From: Aphis gossypii
Lineage: Eukaryota > Arthropoda > Insecta > Hemiptera > Aphididae
DNA length: 64,000 nucleotides
Direction: 5' to 3'
Assembly: GCF_020184175.1 (NCBI RefSeq)
Contig: NC_065530.1
Span: 47,283,260 to 47,347,259, forward strand
A model generated the notes under the pieces. The model saw only the letters and a program-made list of their open reading frames with translations, did no database searches and was not told the origin of the DNA. Every line of letters starts with the position of its first letter. The first letter of the stretch is position 1. Shown piece by piece: positions 25,735 through 39,591 of this stretch. The position numbers were made by a program, and so were the translations under genes.

Positions 25735-25934
25735 AAAGATTTTTTTTGAAAACTGTTGGAAAATGTTTACTTTTGACCTCTGTTATGCACCAAGGATATT
25801 CATTTTGCCATAGGAAACCACCCCTGAGGCCTGAAGTTTGAATTAAAGCATTATTTCGACTAGTTATGCCGTACACAGACACAAAAAAACACATATCATT
25901 ATATAATCAATATATTCATCACTCCGTTTAGAAT
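25735..25934 (+). repeat. 3'-terminal fragment of the 1.6-kb dispersed repeat
   Basis: About 200 bp matching 16789-17000 in the same orientation, with shared words TTTTTTTGAAAACT, GGAAAATGTTTA, GGAAACCACC and GTACACAGACACAAAA. It preserves the terminal CATCACTCCGTTTAGAAT, the inverted counterpart of the left end at 15402. An open frame on the - strand across it (25706-25894) is a by-product of repeat sequence. Confidence 0.7.
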
Positions 25935-26059
25935 ATAAAATATAGTCATTTTTATTATAACTTTTATTTTATGTACAAAATTCATTTTTATTACAACTTT
26001 TATTTTATGTATTTTGGTTTTTTTTCCTTCCGAGATTCATATAGAGTATAACATATATT

Positions 26060-26624
26060 CAGGGACGGCTTTAGTTCTTTTCCTGGGAGGTAGGGCAATA
26101 TTTTTTGGTATGTATATATTTAAACTATAATAAAATTAGTCAGCAAGTGTTTATATATTATATATAATATAGCAAAAATTAGTGTATTAAGTTATTATTC
26201 AGAATAAAAATGAACAGTGTATAATAATAAAAATAAAAATAATTATAATTAATTTGGATTAAAATACAATCACATAATAATTAATACTATAAAACGTAAA
26301 CATAATTAAATCAATGAAAATATTTGGTAAAATAAAGGAGTAAGATGTTTCGTCTTGGGGGGGAATTTTTCCATCTCAATAACCTAATAAACATCTATTA
26401 TAAACTCTTTTATTTTATTCTACGCGTCACTACTTACTGGTATTATTCATTATAATAACGAATAGAGATTTTAGTGGAAAAACTTGATACATTTTGACAT
26501 GACGTATAATACATTATATGCAAGTAAAGGTGTAATATATCATATACGATGCTTTATTTATGTAAATTTAAAATAATATATTTTACTATGTTTCGTTCCC
26601 TATATTATCTGCTGCACGTCCCTC
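26060..26624. mobile_element. Candidate DNA-transposon remnant (565 bp)
   Basis: The left end CAGGGACGGCTTTAG is followed by a GGGAGG tract; the right end read inward is GAGGGACGTGCAGCAG, so the outer 8-9 bases are inverted. The interior is AT-rich with a GGGGGGG run near 26358 and no ORF of note. No convincing target duplication was found, so this could be two unrelated ends. Confidence 0.3.
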
Positions 26625-27031
26625 ATATAGTCAATAGTCATATATACCTACACATGTAATATAATTTACTATAATAATTATTTTTGTTATTATTGTTATT
26701 ATTATTATTATGTGCTTAATCGTCACTCGTCATTTGCAGTAATGTCATGTCATTATATCACGACAATATAATGATAACCTCACCGACCATACAGTACGAT
26801 ATTACAAGATTAGATATTATACACTAACATTTATATATATATATTGGCGTTCAATGTATTATTACCTACGTATACATAGGAAACACGCCTAACCCACAAT
26901 AATTTTGCATTCCTTGGTTTGTCATTGTCTTTGTCACATAAACATATTTTATATTATTGTATATTATGTTTATATATATGTATATTACCTACGTATCCGA
27001 ACAATGCACACGATGTTTAAGTGTACATCAT

Positions 27032-27058
27032 ACGTGCCGGGCACGTGTCCTATAAATA
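27032..27058. promoter_or_regulatory. Palindrome with E-box next to a TATA-like word
   Basis: ACGTGCC-G-GGCACGT is a perfect 15-bp palindrome at 27032-27046 overlapping a CACGTG E-box (27042-27047), followed 4 bp later by TATAAATA (27051). It lies in a locally GC-richer patch. This layout could be a bHLH-responsive promoter of an unseen transcript, but no initiator or exon could be assigned. Confidence 0.25.
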
Positions 27059-30000
27059 AAAATATTTAAAAACTACCGGTTACACAGAGATAACTTAACT
27101 AGCGTGATTTTACTCGAGTGCGGATTTATGCGGTAAAGCTGTGGCATGTACGGGATTAAAGCACGATGTTTGTATCATATATACTGTAGACAATATCAAG
27201 TCCACGTCCAAGGATAACTAATTTTAGCGGGGAAATAATTGATAATATAATAATAATAATAATATACGAGTACAAATATGTAATGATACACCAATATGCG
27301 TATTATATCAAATATAGGTACCTACTCGTAATGCTGTAACGCTGTAAACACGCGCTTAAATTATATCATAAATGGATATGATTATAATTCAATGGAATAC
27401 TTGTAATTTAGAAAATGGTACAATATTTAGTGCTGCAGGAATCCCAGGGTTTATTTTAAGGATTTTTCTCTACTTCACAAAATACACTGAAAAGTTTGTA
27501 GCCAACGACAAACTGACATAGATCAGATTATATTATTGTATATTTTGTAGATTATTCAATCATTGAAGTATGACAAATCTTGTAAACTTAGATGATTATT
27601 ACTTAATGGGTATAAGATAGGTTTATAAATTATACCGCAGATGTGGAGTAGAAATCTAATCACTCTCAACGATAAGGAAGTGTATATTTTTTGTAAAGTA
27701 ACTTTAGTAACTTACTACCCAATTTGGATCTTACTACCCGTTAGAATAAGTCTGAGATATCCTATATTCTATGTAGAATTATTGTTGTCGAGCATAATAG
27801 TCGTCTTGAATTTTGATATATAATATACTATAATTGTAACAGAACACATAAAAATAAATAACATACAGATATTGTGATTGATTTGTTTGTATCAAATCAT
27901 TTTATGATGTAATATTTATTATTTAATTATTTAGTAATTACGTCATTTAAATTAATAATTAGTTTACGGTTTATCATGAATATGTATAAGTATTTTGAAC
28001 TTTGACGTAGGTAATTGTTATTTCTTACACAATACAAATAAAAGCACTACAAACAATAAAAATTGAATTTGAAGATGTAGGTAGTTAAATAGGTAAATAA
28101 TAACTATAATAAATTAATAACATATGGAGACGGAAGTAATAGCCGTACATTTATCTACGTTAGCCGTAGGTACCTATTTTTTCAATAAAAATATGCAAAA
28201 CGATTAAATGGTTCTGCGAAAAGCGACTAACTTCTCAGTTTCCACATAACTTCCTTTAATATAAATAATATGTGCGCCGTAAACGATAAGTCGGTAATAA
28301 CTTAGCACTTTTGAAATATATAATTGTTTTCCTATTATACCAATATTATATTATATTATATAAAAATCAAAAAAAAATCAGAAAATCATAGCAAAATATA
28401 ATGTCAGGAACACGATATATATACATTACACTTTATAAAATATAAAATTATTTAATATTTGGTTAGGTATCTATAATAATGTTCTTGTAATACGAATTAT
28501 ACATTATATTATTTTATTTGTTAGATGATTAATTTACACTTGAGCTAATTCTATTTCACTCAAAACTATAATGGCGAATATCTACTATAACAGGAGTCAG
28601 GAACAGTCGAGCTAACAATATAGAAATCCAAAACACATATAATACCTACGAGTATAATATGTACCTATAACCTATTGGTTATTCATTTCTCTGCTTGTAT
28701 CTCATATTGAGCAGTATACGTAGTTAACGTATAACTACATGTCACCCTAAGATGTATCCTATTTATATAATATGTATCATGTATTCATGTATAGTATGTA
28801 TTCTTGACTGTTGACTGTATGAATCAGGAGACATTTACTTTGTATTAAAAAGTGGATAGCCTTGTTTTTAAGTTTTTTTATTAACTTTAATTTTATATTA
28901 CAATAGGTACTAACAAATTTCGAAACACTTAATTTTTATTACTTATTATTATTATAAATTATAATACAAATATAAATTTTATTAAGAATTCCAAATTTGG
29001 CAATTAATGCACTCGTACGTATACAAATCTATGCCATAATTCACGAGCTTTTCCTCGTGTCTTTCAATAATTTAATGTTAATTTTGGTTCTGCAGTATTG
29101 TAATATTTCTAATCCTGTAATTTTTTTAATTTTTTTCATGATTTATTCTACTTGTGTTAACTATTAGATACTGAGAGAGTGTTCGGCTGTGTCTGTTGTA
29201 ATTTGTATACCTACACGTTTTTTTTTAAGTTTTTATACTACTGATTTCCTTTCCAACAATATACCCCCTGCTAACGAAGAGAGATTAGCTCCTACTGTGT
29301 GTTTATGTATATATTTTCAAAATAAAATTATCGCTCTATAATATTTGTTAACTGCATGAATTGACCGATGGTTGCTTAGCCAACATGTATCAATATAGTT
29401 CCAGGTAAATTTCGATTACAAGTAACAACGTGTCTACGTGTAATAAGATGTATTTTAATTATTAATTTAATTAAAAATTCTAAAAGAATACCTTAGACTA
29501 AGTGATTAGCCGTTTTCCTTGTGTACGTGATGATTGATGTACAAAATATAAATATTGTGTTGTAGGCATTCATTCGGTTTAATTCGTACAATGACTTCCG
29601 CGGTTATTACAATTAGAATCAATCGTCAGTTTAGTTCTGAATAACATTTAACATTAAGTGGTTTAATATTTGACGTTTGGATACGAACCTTTTAATAATA
29701 TATAGGTACAAAAAATGTACACATATTTTTTTTCAGCGTAGTTTTATGGATATACGCGTGATTTAGCTAAAAATCAAACAGTTTGTATTTTTTTATAGTT
29801 TGTAATTATTCAAATATAATTATACAATGCATTTAATACTTACACTTTGCCGACGTGTATACAGTTATATGGAATTGAAGTCAAAAAAATACATAAACAG
29901 TTTACGATGTTAATGATAATCACTAAATTACTAAATTATTGTAATTCAAATTATATAAAACATTTATGTGTACATTGCTTATTCAGTCAATATGATAATT

Positions 30001-33000
30001 ACTTCATATACAATAAATTACACTATTATAATAATATTTATAAATTATGAACTATGAGTAATATCAGTTATGTAATTTTCAAACACGCGAGTATTGGACT
30101 TTTGTATATATTTTAACAAAATATTTCCATTAATTCATATCATGTATATTCTATATGTCTGTGCGTCTACCTCTATAGCATTCAGCAATAGTAAAATATT
30201 TTAAATATTTATTTTTTGGAAGTCGGACACTACACTTATATTTATAATCTATTTAGGTACTATCAACTAAAATAAAATAGAAAATTAAACTATTTTTGGT
30301 GTCTCTATACCGATCAGTAAAACTTCCCAATACAAAGATTTTCAAAATAATCAAATACCTAATATACATAATTTGTCTTAATTTTCTTAGTAAAGTTGTG
30401 ATAAAAAAATGACGAGTTCTGCAAACTTACAATCCAATTCACTACATTCAAAATATTTCATAAAGGTATAGTCATCAGTGCTGTATCGACTAGTAGACTA
30501 GAACTAAGAAATTCAATTTATAATATATTTATAAGTAATATTTATTATTCTACAGTTTTATTTTCTTTTATTAATTTCAAGATTTAAGTATAATTTATTC
30601 CTTAACTTTCAAAGCTATAGTGTTACGTTATTTTAGGTAGCTTTCCATTATAATATTCTTATTACAGAAATGTTTTATACAATAATATAGCCAGAATATG
30701 TGTACTATATATATATTATAATATGTAGATTATTTTAATTATCACACTGAATAATTGTCAGCAATTTATAGTCAGTATACTGACTATAGGTATAGCTATA
30801 GTTATAAATTATAATCGACGAAATTAACTAGTGTGTTTACAATAAATTATCCTACAAATTAACGAAATTGAAGATTGTTGCGAGAGAGTTACTAGTTACG
30901 AGTTTAAATAAATAAATAATTTAAATAAATTATGTTCTGGATACTAATATATAATTTATAAATATTGAACAAAAAAATTCGAATCACTATTATCTATACA
31001 TCTTAGCGCCAATACTTCTCTCCTAAAAACACTTTAATGACCTGATTTAAAACAAAACATACACACCGACGCGACGACGTCTATGTTAAATTATTTATTT
31101 TTATGATAATTGTTTTGCAATTAGTCGCAATAAAAATAAAAATTTAAAAAATATATAGGTACGTCATTACCTATTATATATTTGTATATCGAGATATGTC
31201 TTCGCTAATACTACGACATAATAAATGTCATAAAACAATAATAACAATTAATAACATGTAAATTGTATATTATTGTATTATTTACTCAACAGAAAATGAT
31301 TGCCGCAACTAAGATTATAAAACTATTATTATTTGTATTCGTTAATGAATTATTATGTTTACGCGTAATTTCATTGAAATTTGTCTCAACCGGTATTCGA
31401 GTTTACAAACTGCAGCTTAAATATATATTATATTGTGAATAAAATAAAGGCCTTGATACGGTTTGGTTTATGTTAAATGCCCGTAGACATATATAGATGT
31501 TTAACTTGACGTACAACTCATAATACCTAAATAATAAATAAAAAACACCATATTCGACTATTAAATTGTTAAAATAAGACACTATAAGATGAGACATGAC
31601 TATATGAGTATCTAAGGATCGAAAAACAAGGATATAATGTTATTTTCATTATCATCAACTGAGTGCTGTCCGAGGCCATTCACCTTATATATATATATAT
31701 TCATATACTAAAATCTGTACACGGAAAGACCACAACATAAATTTATTTTAAAAAGAACATTAAGCGTTATACATATACCTACTACAAAATTTTAATATCT
31801 TTTAATATATACATAGGCAATATTATAACCTATATTATTTCCTTGACTTAAAATTTAAGTATTCATCAAAAATATGATACTGCGCATTTTTATTTTAATC
31901 TTAAAACACTCATTCAGTTATTTATCGAGACAGCTTATAATATATCCTATTTGTTATTATATTGCCCAAATAAATAAAAAACACACATTCATATCGTACA
32001 TGTACACTTATTTAATATAGTATATATATATACATCATACATTGCCAAATTACGTCTTATTACATACAAAACTATGTTTAGAACGTATTACTTATAGGTA
32101 CATTACGTAATTTCATTAGCTGGTATTAGTGGATTTTATATTGATATCCGATGTCGTCGTTTTAAATTCGACTTTGTATTCCATTTACCTATATTGTTTC
32201 TTGAAAACTGAAAATTGATTATAGATAGGTAGATACCTAGTTATTTTAAATTGTTTTTAGTAAATTAACATAACACGGTATATTCGTGTTATGTATTAAC
32301 AATATAAATTAAATTAAAAATCATTTTCTTATAATATAACATATACGTTGACAAAATTAAATGGTTCAAACACTTCAAACTTCAAACAGTTGTATGTACC
32401 TAAATCTATTTTTAAATTTTTAATATTAAACTATTTTTATATTATAGAAATTTCACAAGACTACATGTAATAATACATTACTACGTAAGTATATATTTTA
32501 ATAAAAAAAGCTAAGCAAAAAAATAACATTAAACACTTTAAACAACAACAAATAAAACATGTAATTATATATTTATATCTATAAACGTAATTTTAATGTT
32601 CATCCAAGTACAAATTATATTATAACTTATAAGCTACCTAATAACAGAGTACTGCATGCTGGGTGTATAATTTAAGTTAACGTACCTACTTACATTTAGT
32701 TTAAACGTTAAAACACACTGTATATCTGTATACCTATGGGAGATACATATAATATGAATTTATATAGTTTGTACTGCATATATTTAAATATTACATAAGA
32801 TTATATACTTTAGTTCATGAATACCTGAACATTCTTGTATGCGTAAATAAGATAATTTCTGCAAATGAGTCACAATTAGGATAGTAAACTTCTATTTTAC
32901 CCAACATTATTAACGTATTCAATAATACGATTACAATATTTAATATACATATATATATATATATATATTTATAATAAATTGTAAGTACATAAATCCGACT

Positions 33001-33210
33001 AATAAGATGTTACTAGTTCCATATAATAGGTTAACATCATGTAAAAATATATATATTCATATAAGTCCTATAAACTAGTCCATATGATTATTTTAATTTA
33101 AGAAGACTTAAATATTATCGTATTATTGTATTGTTTCTATATTATCTTATAAATTTATGAAAAAACAGATTTACGTCCAGTAGTTGAAGTAGTTCTATGT
33201 TAATAGTTAA

Positions 33211-33426
33211 GTGAATTGACCTATTATCAAACTTAAATATAAGAACATTATCTGTTTTTTTTTTTTTTATATGTTTGGGTTTTTTATGGTATTTTAATTT
33301 TTAAATGTTTGAAAGTGAAATATCACAAGTCATAACTCAAAAATGCTGATATTTCACTTTAAAATTAAACTATCAAAACAACCAACGAAAGAAATAGATG
33401 ATGATAAGTTCTTCAGTTCAATTCAC
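33211..33426. repeat. Fold-back repeat, copy 2, with perfect inner hairpin
   Basis: Outer arms GTGAATTGA (33211) and TCAATTCAC (ending 33426) are inverted. The centre has a perfect 14-bp inverted repeat, AAAGTGAAATATCA at 33312-33325 and TGATATTTCACTTT at 33347-33360, with a 21-nt loop. The left part matches the fold-back repeat at 19341-19573. Poly-T at 33256-33270 interrupts the arm. Confidence 0.6.
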
Positions 33427-36400
33427 TCTAATAAGTTTAATATGATATTTATAGATTATAGCTATTATTTTTTATTATTTCTTCATTTTTCAGCGATTAA
33501 ATATAACAGTAGACTATATGTTACAATATATTTTTGCAAGAATCAAATCTGATTATATTTTTATCGTTTTAACTGGCAATGTATGAAAAATGTTTCAACT
33601 AAAATCAGTTTACTTAAATGTATTCACGAGTAGGTAGTATTATGAAATTATTTACCTTCTATTTTTTCTACCCACCAACAATATTTAGACAACATAAAGG
33701 TATCTAACAAAAGTACTTATTGTATTATTGTAGACATTTTAATATTTTATGTCATATAATATTTTCAGGTTAAAATTAACTATTGGTTGATTTAAAATTT
33801 TCATAAATCCAAAGTTAACTAAAAACTTAAATAATTATTATGTTAATAATAATAATTTAGAAAATGTGGAATTATTTTACAAATTAAATTCTTATAATTA
33901 TTATTTAACACTGTAAATACATCAGTTCACTATGAAAAAATTAACAAGACATTTTTCATTATAAGTAATAAATAAATTCTATTTTATTTAAAATGCATAA
34001 AATGATGTATTACATAGTACCAATTATACAGTAAAGCACTACAGCTATATTACATGAATATTAAACTTATTACTTTATAACTAAAAAATAAAACACTTAT
34101 GAAATATTGACCGACTCTTATTAAGTGAACGATAATAATTTGTTCCTGCTAGCAAGTATTTAATATATCTTCAATAGACAATACCATTAAATCATAATAT
34201 GATATTGTTGATTGCTATTTGCTTAAAAGATTTCATTTTTCTATAAGTATAAGTATAAGTATCTAAAATGTCAACGACAAATTGTATTTAATACAATATA
34301 GGTAATAGTATAATACTCAACAAATATAATTTTATGTTTTATCTGTATTAAAATGTTACAAAATATAGATAACGATAATATAGAAACTTAAATGGTAAAT
34401 ATTTTCTATGAAATAATTAGGGAGGGTATATTTGAACACCCTCCTCGAGTTCGTATTAAATTATAACCAAACACCTATAATCGCCTAGATCAAATGTAAA
34501 CAAGCATATTACTAGAATTATTTTCTGCTATAGGAGTCATTTTTACTGTTTTTACCTAAAAATAAAAACAGATGGATATAGATATCCATGTAAATTATGT
34601 GTAGGTATACTCATAATACAGACAGGAAGATATTACCACTAAATAAGTATATAGACTATAGATATATACCAACTTTCTTTATTAATTATAAGACCATACA
34701 AGATACTTATGTATATATCTATGCTCAATGATATTATACTTATGAATAAAATATCATAAAGATAATAATTAGAACTGTCAATATAATATGTTGTACGATT
34801 CGAAGTGTTGTTACAATGCAAAAATACGTACTTGACACCGTCCTTATAAAAATCATCTTGCATGAATACCTAATGTACTATTGGTTATATACATATACAT
34901 AATATAAAAACAATTAATTAATGCATTAAGCGCACAAACATCAGATGAATATTAATAAATGTTATTCGCATATGCTTTTATTTGAAAGCGAAGGATTTTG
35001 CGTTTCGAAATTTTTAATGTCGTTAATTTAAAGACCCCATTATTTTCGCATTCACTACCTATCACGTCCGTGCAATAAAATACAGCGACGTCGACACCAT
35101 GTCACAAAAACTGTAAAAATAAAGAAGTATCGTTTTTAATTCGGTACATCATATCAAATATTTTATCATAACTCAGTTACACTCGACAACTTTGGTAATT
35201 AAAGTTAATATTATTTTTTAATCATAATAACTAATTGTAAGTATAACGTGTGTATATAATATTATAATGACTTTGAATATAATTTCAAAAGAATATTTTT
35301 TTTTTTAAATGAAATATAAATCAAAAATAGGTATTTTAAATAAAACATAATATATTTACCTACCTAGTATGTCCTATATCGTATACAGTTCAATGTTCTC
35401 GAGAATTTAAACGTTATTCATCGATGTCATTTACCTAACTCTTATCTCAACGGAGAAATATTATTTCATATATTGACGAAGAGTTTGTTCGTCTATGAAA
35501 TATAAATAATGTAAAATATAATTACTTAGGCACGCAATAAAATAAACTCTAGTCTCTAAGATTAAGCTTATCGAAAACCGATATAATAAATTACATAGAA
35601 GTTTTAGATTTTTCCAGTTAATTATTATTGTAGTTTGCTTAATGCAATAATATTATTATCATGTTTTCTTTTTTAATACTTTAATTAATTTAATTGTCAT
35701 CAGTTTCTTTCGTTAACGAAATACAATACTTTTAATAACGATTTTAAGTTTCGCTTGTAAATAATAATTGTAGTTGCCAACTTATCGAAGTGTACGTCAT
35801 AAACGCATGTAAAACAATTTTTTTTATATGCGTTGCTTTTCCTTTAAAACAAGTAGTTTTAAATAAATAAAAAAGTGAGTTTTGTAACTAACCATCGTCC
35901 ATCATGCTTTATAAACCTTTATTAATCAAATCATATATATGAAATAAAATAAATATGGTTCTAGAAATATGAGTTGATTATAATATATATTAATATATCA
36001 TATTTATATACGTAGGTACTTTTCATAGGACAGTGTTTGATATTTTATTACCTTCGGCCGGTCATCCATATCTTAATGTTCTTTAGTCTAGACTCTATAC
36101 AACTATAATATTATTAAGGTACAAACAGTAATAAAATATCCATTATTGATTTGTATCCCATTTGTATTCCATGATTGACTTGTAACGAAAAAATATGTCC
36201 ACCCAAAAAAAAATTGATTAATAATTTAATTTTAATTAAGTGAATGAAAATAAATATATAATGTATAACTTACTTTACTTACTTAGGAATTTTTTTCATT
36301 TTTTTTTTCATTTATTTCCCCAGAAAATAATAGACTTAATAAAATGTTCAGATCATTGTTTAAATGATATCTTGATATTATTTATAACATTTTAACTGAA

Positions 36401-39297
36401 CAAATTTTTTATGCCAACAAAACTAATAACATCTTGACGATTATAATATAATATTAATGAAAAATATGTAAATAAAACGTAAGAAAAAAAGAAATGTAAA
36501 TTAAGTGTAAAAATCAAGGGCATAAGTATTGTATAAATGGCCAGATCTAGAGGATTTTTAACTATACTTACAAGTGCTGAAGAATGTGATTGACTACCAG
36601 ATACACAGATTAAATTTAGGCAATTGCCTTCCTCTTGATCTTCGTAGGACTCTCGAGGTCATGTCGTGTATTCTAGAATATGATCAAGTACATCGTAGTA
36701 TACCATTGATATATAAATTAAAATAATAGTATAAAGAATATTACGGTCATGCACCTTTCCTTAATCGTAGCTGTATATATTTATATATATTGTGTTGTAG
36801 TTTAATGAATGAGGCAACGCAAACTAAAAAAACTTTAAACACTCGAATTCAAATAAACACAACACTGATAATTGGTATATCTTGTTAATGAAAAAGCCTC
36901 AGTTGTCGTTCATATATAGGATTTGATGTTTCTAATATAGCTGGTACGCATATACTGGTGAAAAATACTACTCGACCAGCTTACAGAGTAGCTGGCGGCT
37001 TCATCAAAGGCTTCTGCGTTTCCAAAAAAAACTAGCTTTATCCTTGGTGACAGAGAGTTACCTAACCTAACCCTTATTCCTTATTCAGCCATTCCCTGTC
37101 TCTGGCGGTACACGAGAATGTCACACGTATTGTGCTCCATTGTCACAAATAATTGTAAATTTCTAGTGTTTCTACGTGACCTTATAATGTCACTCGTCCC
37201 TTCCATTAGTGATGAACGATTTATATTGAGAGGAACCGCTATCCTCGAGCGACAATTTAACCGTATTATTTAACTAACTCGTCTCCAATGATATGTCAGT
37301 ATACCTATCATTATAAGATGAAAATATGAACTTAGTACACAACATGTAATATATGATAAACAAAGATTATTATTATTATTATCTGTATTATTAATGTGTT
37401 GAGGTGTATGGACAATAATTAAAAAAGGTAGAACGTCTTTGATAAAAAGTGTATTTACAACTTTCGATAGGAGTGCAATTGATTTGTGATATAATATTTA
37501 TAATACACGAAGATACAAGTATAAATTTAGTTTAACAGTGTTTACAAAATTAAGTTGGTTTTAATTTTTTAAATGTATGGTCACCATTTACAATAACATT
37601 ATAATATACAATTATATCGGATGCAATTTTTACAAGTGATCCAAGTGGATAGTGTTTTTGGAAAAGATAAAAGTCAACGATTTGGATTATTTATTCGATA
37701 AGTTGAAATAATGACGTCCGTTAAATTGTCGATGCTTATAGTATTGAAGTCTAATAAATAAATAAAACGCTATAAAATATCTAATACAATACATTTTTAA
37801 TGAGTATAATAAGTGTTGATAAGAAATTGTTTGTCAAACAATACAAGGTGAGGTTTTATTTGTTTAAATTAAACAAACTGTTAATTATTTCTAATATTGT
37901 TCTAATTATTTTAATATTAATATAGTTAATATGAATATAATTTGCATACACTTTTAAAATACAATGTATTATTATAAAATTTATTGTATAGAAAAGTAAT
38001 ATATATTTTAATATACTTTTATAGTTGTATTATATCTGTATAAAATGTATTATCTACATTAGGTTGTGTTCGCTGCTGCAAAAACTCATCAATAAGCAGC
38101 CAATTTACAATACGAGTATGAATAGATTTTTCCGTCTGAATTCCTTATAGGTGCTTTGTTAATTCTCATTATTCAGTAGTATTCTTAAAATGATTTATGC
38201 CGCAATTGTTCAAAAATTGGTTACAATCTTGGAACTAATCGCAATGATAAACACGCTGATCAAATGTCACGTTTTCTGTCAAAACATTCGCTTTTACACC
38301 TATATGTGGTTATGTGTACTCAAAATTGTATAATATACATAATGCAGGATTTCGAAAAGATTCTAATGAGATCGATAGTATCTCTGCGTACAGGTGAAAA
38401 AAATACATTGCGTGCTGGAGTCTTGAACGGTTTTTTTTATTTGTATATACCTATGTACCTCCGATAGGTTAAATTCTCGCGGCAGAGTACTTATTATTGT
38501 ATGTAAAATATATTATGTAGATAGGTACACGCGTAGCGGGGTGCAGAGCACGCCAAGGCCGGTTCAATCATTTTGATGTGCGTTTTTGTGTATTTTTTAT
38601 AAAATATTTTTTATCGACAGCTAGTAGCAACAATAATAAAATTCGTAAAGTACCACAATTGGTTTTTATGTGATTTTGATGAATGTCGTATAATATAGGT
38701 ATATAGTGTAAAATACATATTATATATAGGTACTTCATATTACTACTGTGTTATAAATTACGGGTCACTGTGCGATACACATCTACCTGTTTTCAATGCT
38801 GGTTGAAAAAAAAATGAAATGACGACGAAATTGCTTGTCCATATTATTAATTTATTAAATAAGATAAGTTATATTATATTGAATATAATATAGACCTGCA
38901 GCGGCGCCGCGAAGATATCAAAAATATCATTTCGTCTCGGTGGGAAAACGATTACTAATATATACCTATAGTAAATGTGTATTCCGTAGTAAAATAATAT
39001 AATTCAGTATTTATAAGTTATACGGTGTGTACAACGATGATGACATTTCTTTGCAATGAAATGCCATATAAAACGTATTAAAAACCCAAGAAACTATACT
39101 GTGCTTCCTGATTCCGGATTCGTGGGGCAGGTCTAGGAGGTATAAGCTTAGGCGGATGAGTGGTTTTGCGAGGAAGGTTAGGCCGCCGTGTACAAGATAT
39201 CTCGTCGGGTCTGTAATAATAAAATAATAACTAGATTACGGGGAAGCGAGAAAGAAAATACGGTGACGGCGACGCCGATATACGAGCGCGTGCAATA

Positions 39298-39329
39298 TAT
39301 ATAAGCCACGACATGGCAGACTAGTCAGT
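39298..39329 (+). promoter_or_regulatory. Core promoter: TATA box plus TCAGT initiator
   Basis: TATATAAG starts at 39298, and the arthropod initiator TCAGT lies at 39325-39329 with its A at 39327, exactly 29 bp downstream of the first T. The surrounding 400 bp are the most CpG- and GC-rich of the window. Spacing and motif pair are typical of an insect focused promoter firing rightward. The downstream leader has no ATG and ends in a splice donor, so it most plausibly drives the transporter gene at 48.5 kb. Confidence 0.7.
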
Positions 39330-39591
39330 TAGTTCTGTGTTGACTGCGGTTCGAGAAGGTTGACAGTTTTTCATTTTGGCTCGCCCGAAATCGGTAGACT
39401 ACCACAAGAAGCGGTTTTGGATTTCTGATTTCTATTCGATCCGATCAAGTTGACTATACACGAGATCCAATCGAGAGAAAATTTTGAGCCTAAACCAACA
39501 GCTACCTTTTTCCCCGACCAAATACGATATATATACGACAATAAAGCAACTCGTTTTCGAATCGCAACGTACCAAGCGCATTATTTATCAG
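39327..39591 (+). other. Probable non-coding first exon (5' UTR) of the first Tret1-like gene
   Basis: From the predicted start at 39327 to a donor at CAG|GTATTA (39592) there are 265 nt with no ATG at all, unusual by chance and expected for a leader exon. Composition is far less AT-rich than its surroundings. The next + strand acceptor leading into a start codon that I can identify is at 48453 (TTATAG), 41 nt before the ATG of the first transporter. That implies an 8.9-kb first intron. It could instead be a non-coding RNA exon; a transcript would decide. Confidence 0.55.

Larger units (their letters stand above)
26625..39240. other. 12.6-kb gene-free region
   Basis: Mostly AT-rich non-coding DNA. 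Items seen: a GC-richer patch at 26860-27250 with a 15-bp palindrome and E-box at 27032-27047 followed by TATAAATA, a fold-back repeat at 33211-33426, an (AT)n run near 32949-32970, a transcript-like GC-richer block at about 36900-37290 of unknown origin, and rising CpG content from 38500 onward (GCGGCGCCGC near 38899) toward the promoter at 39.3 kb. No protein frame could be joined by splice sites. Confidence 0.45.

Noticed and set aside
25706..25894. 62-codon - strand frame
   Set aside because: Lies mostly within the dispersed repeat fragment at 25735-25934.
39340..39360. GGTTCGAG-like word considered as a tRNA B box
   Set aside because: No A box or cloverleaf around it; it lies within the predicted leader exon.
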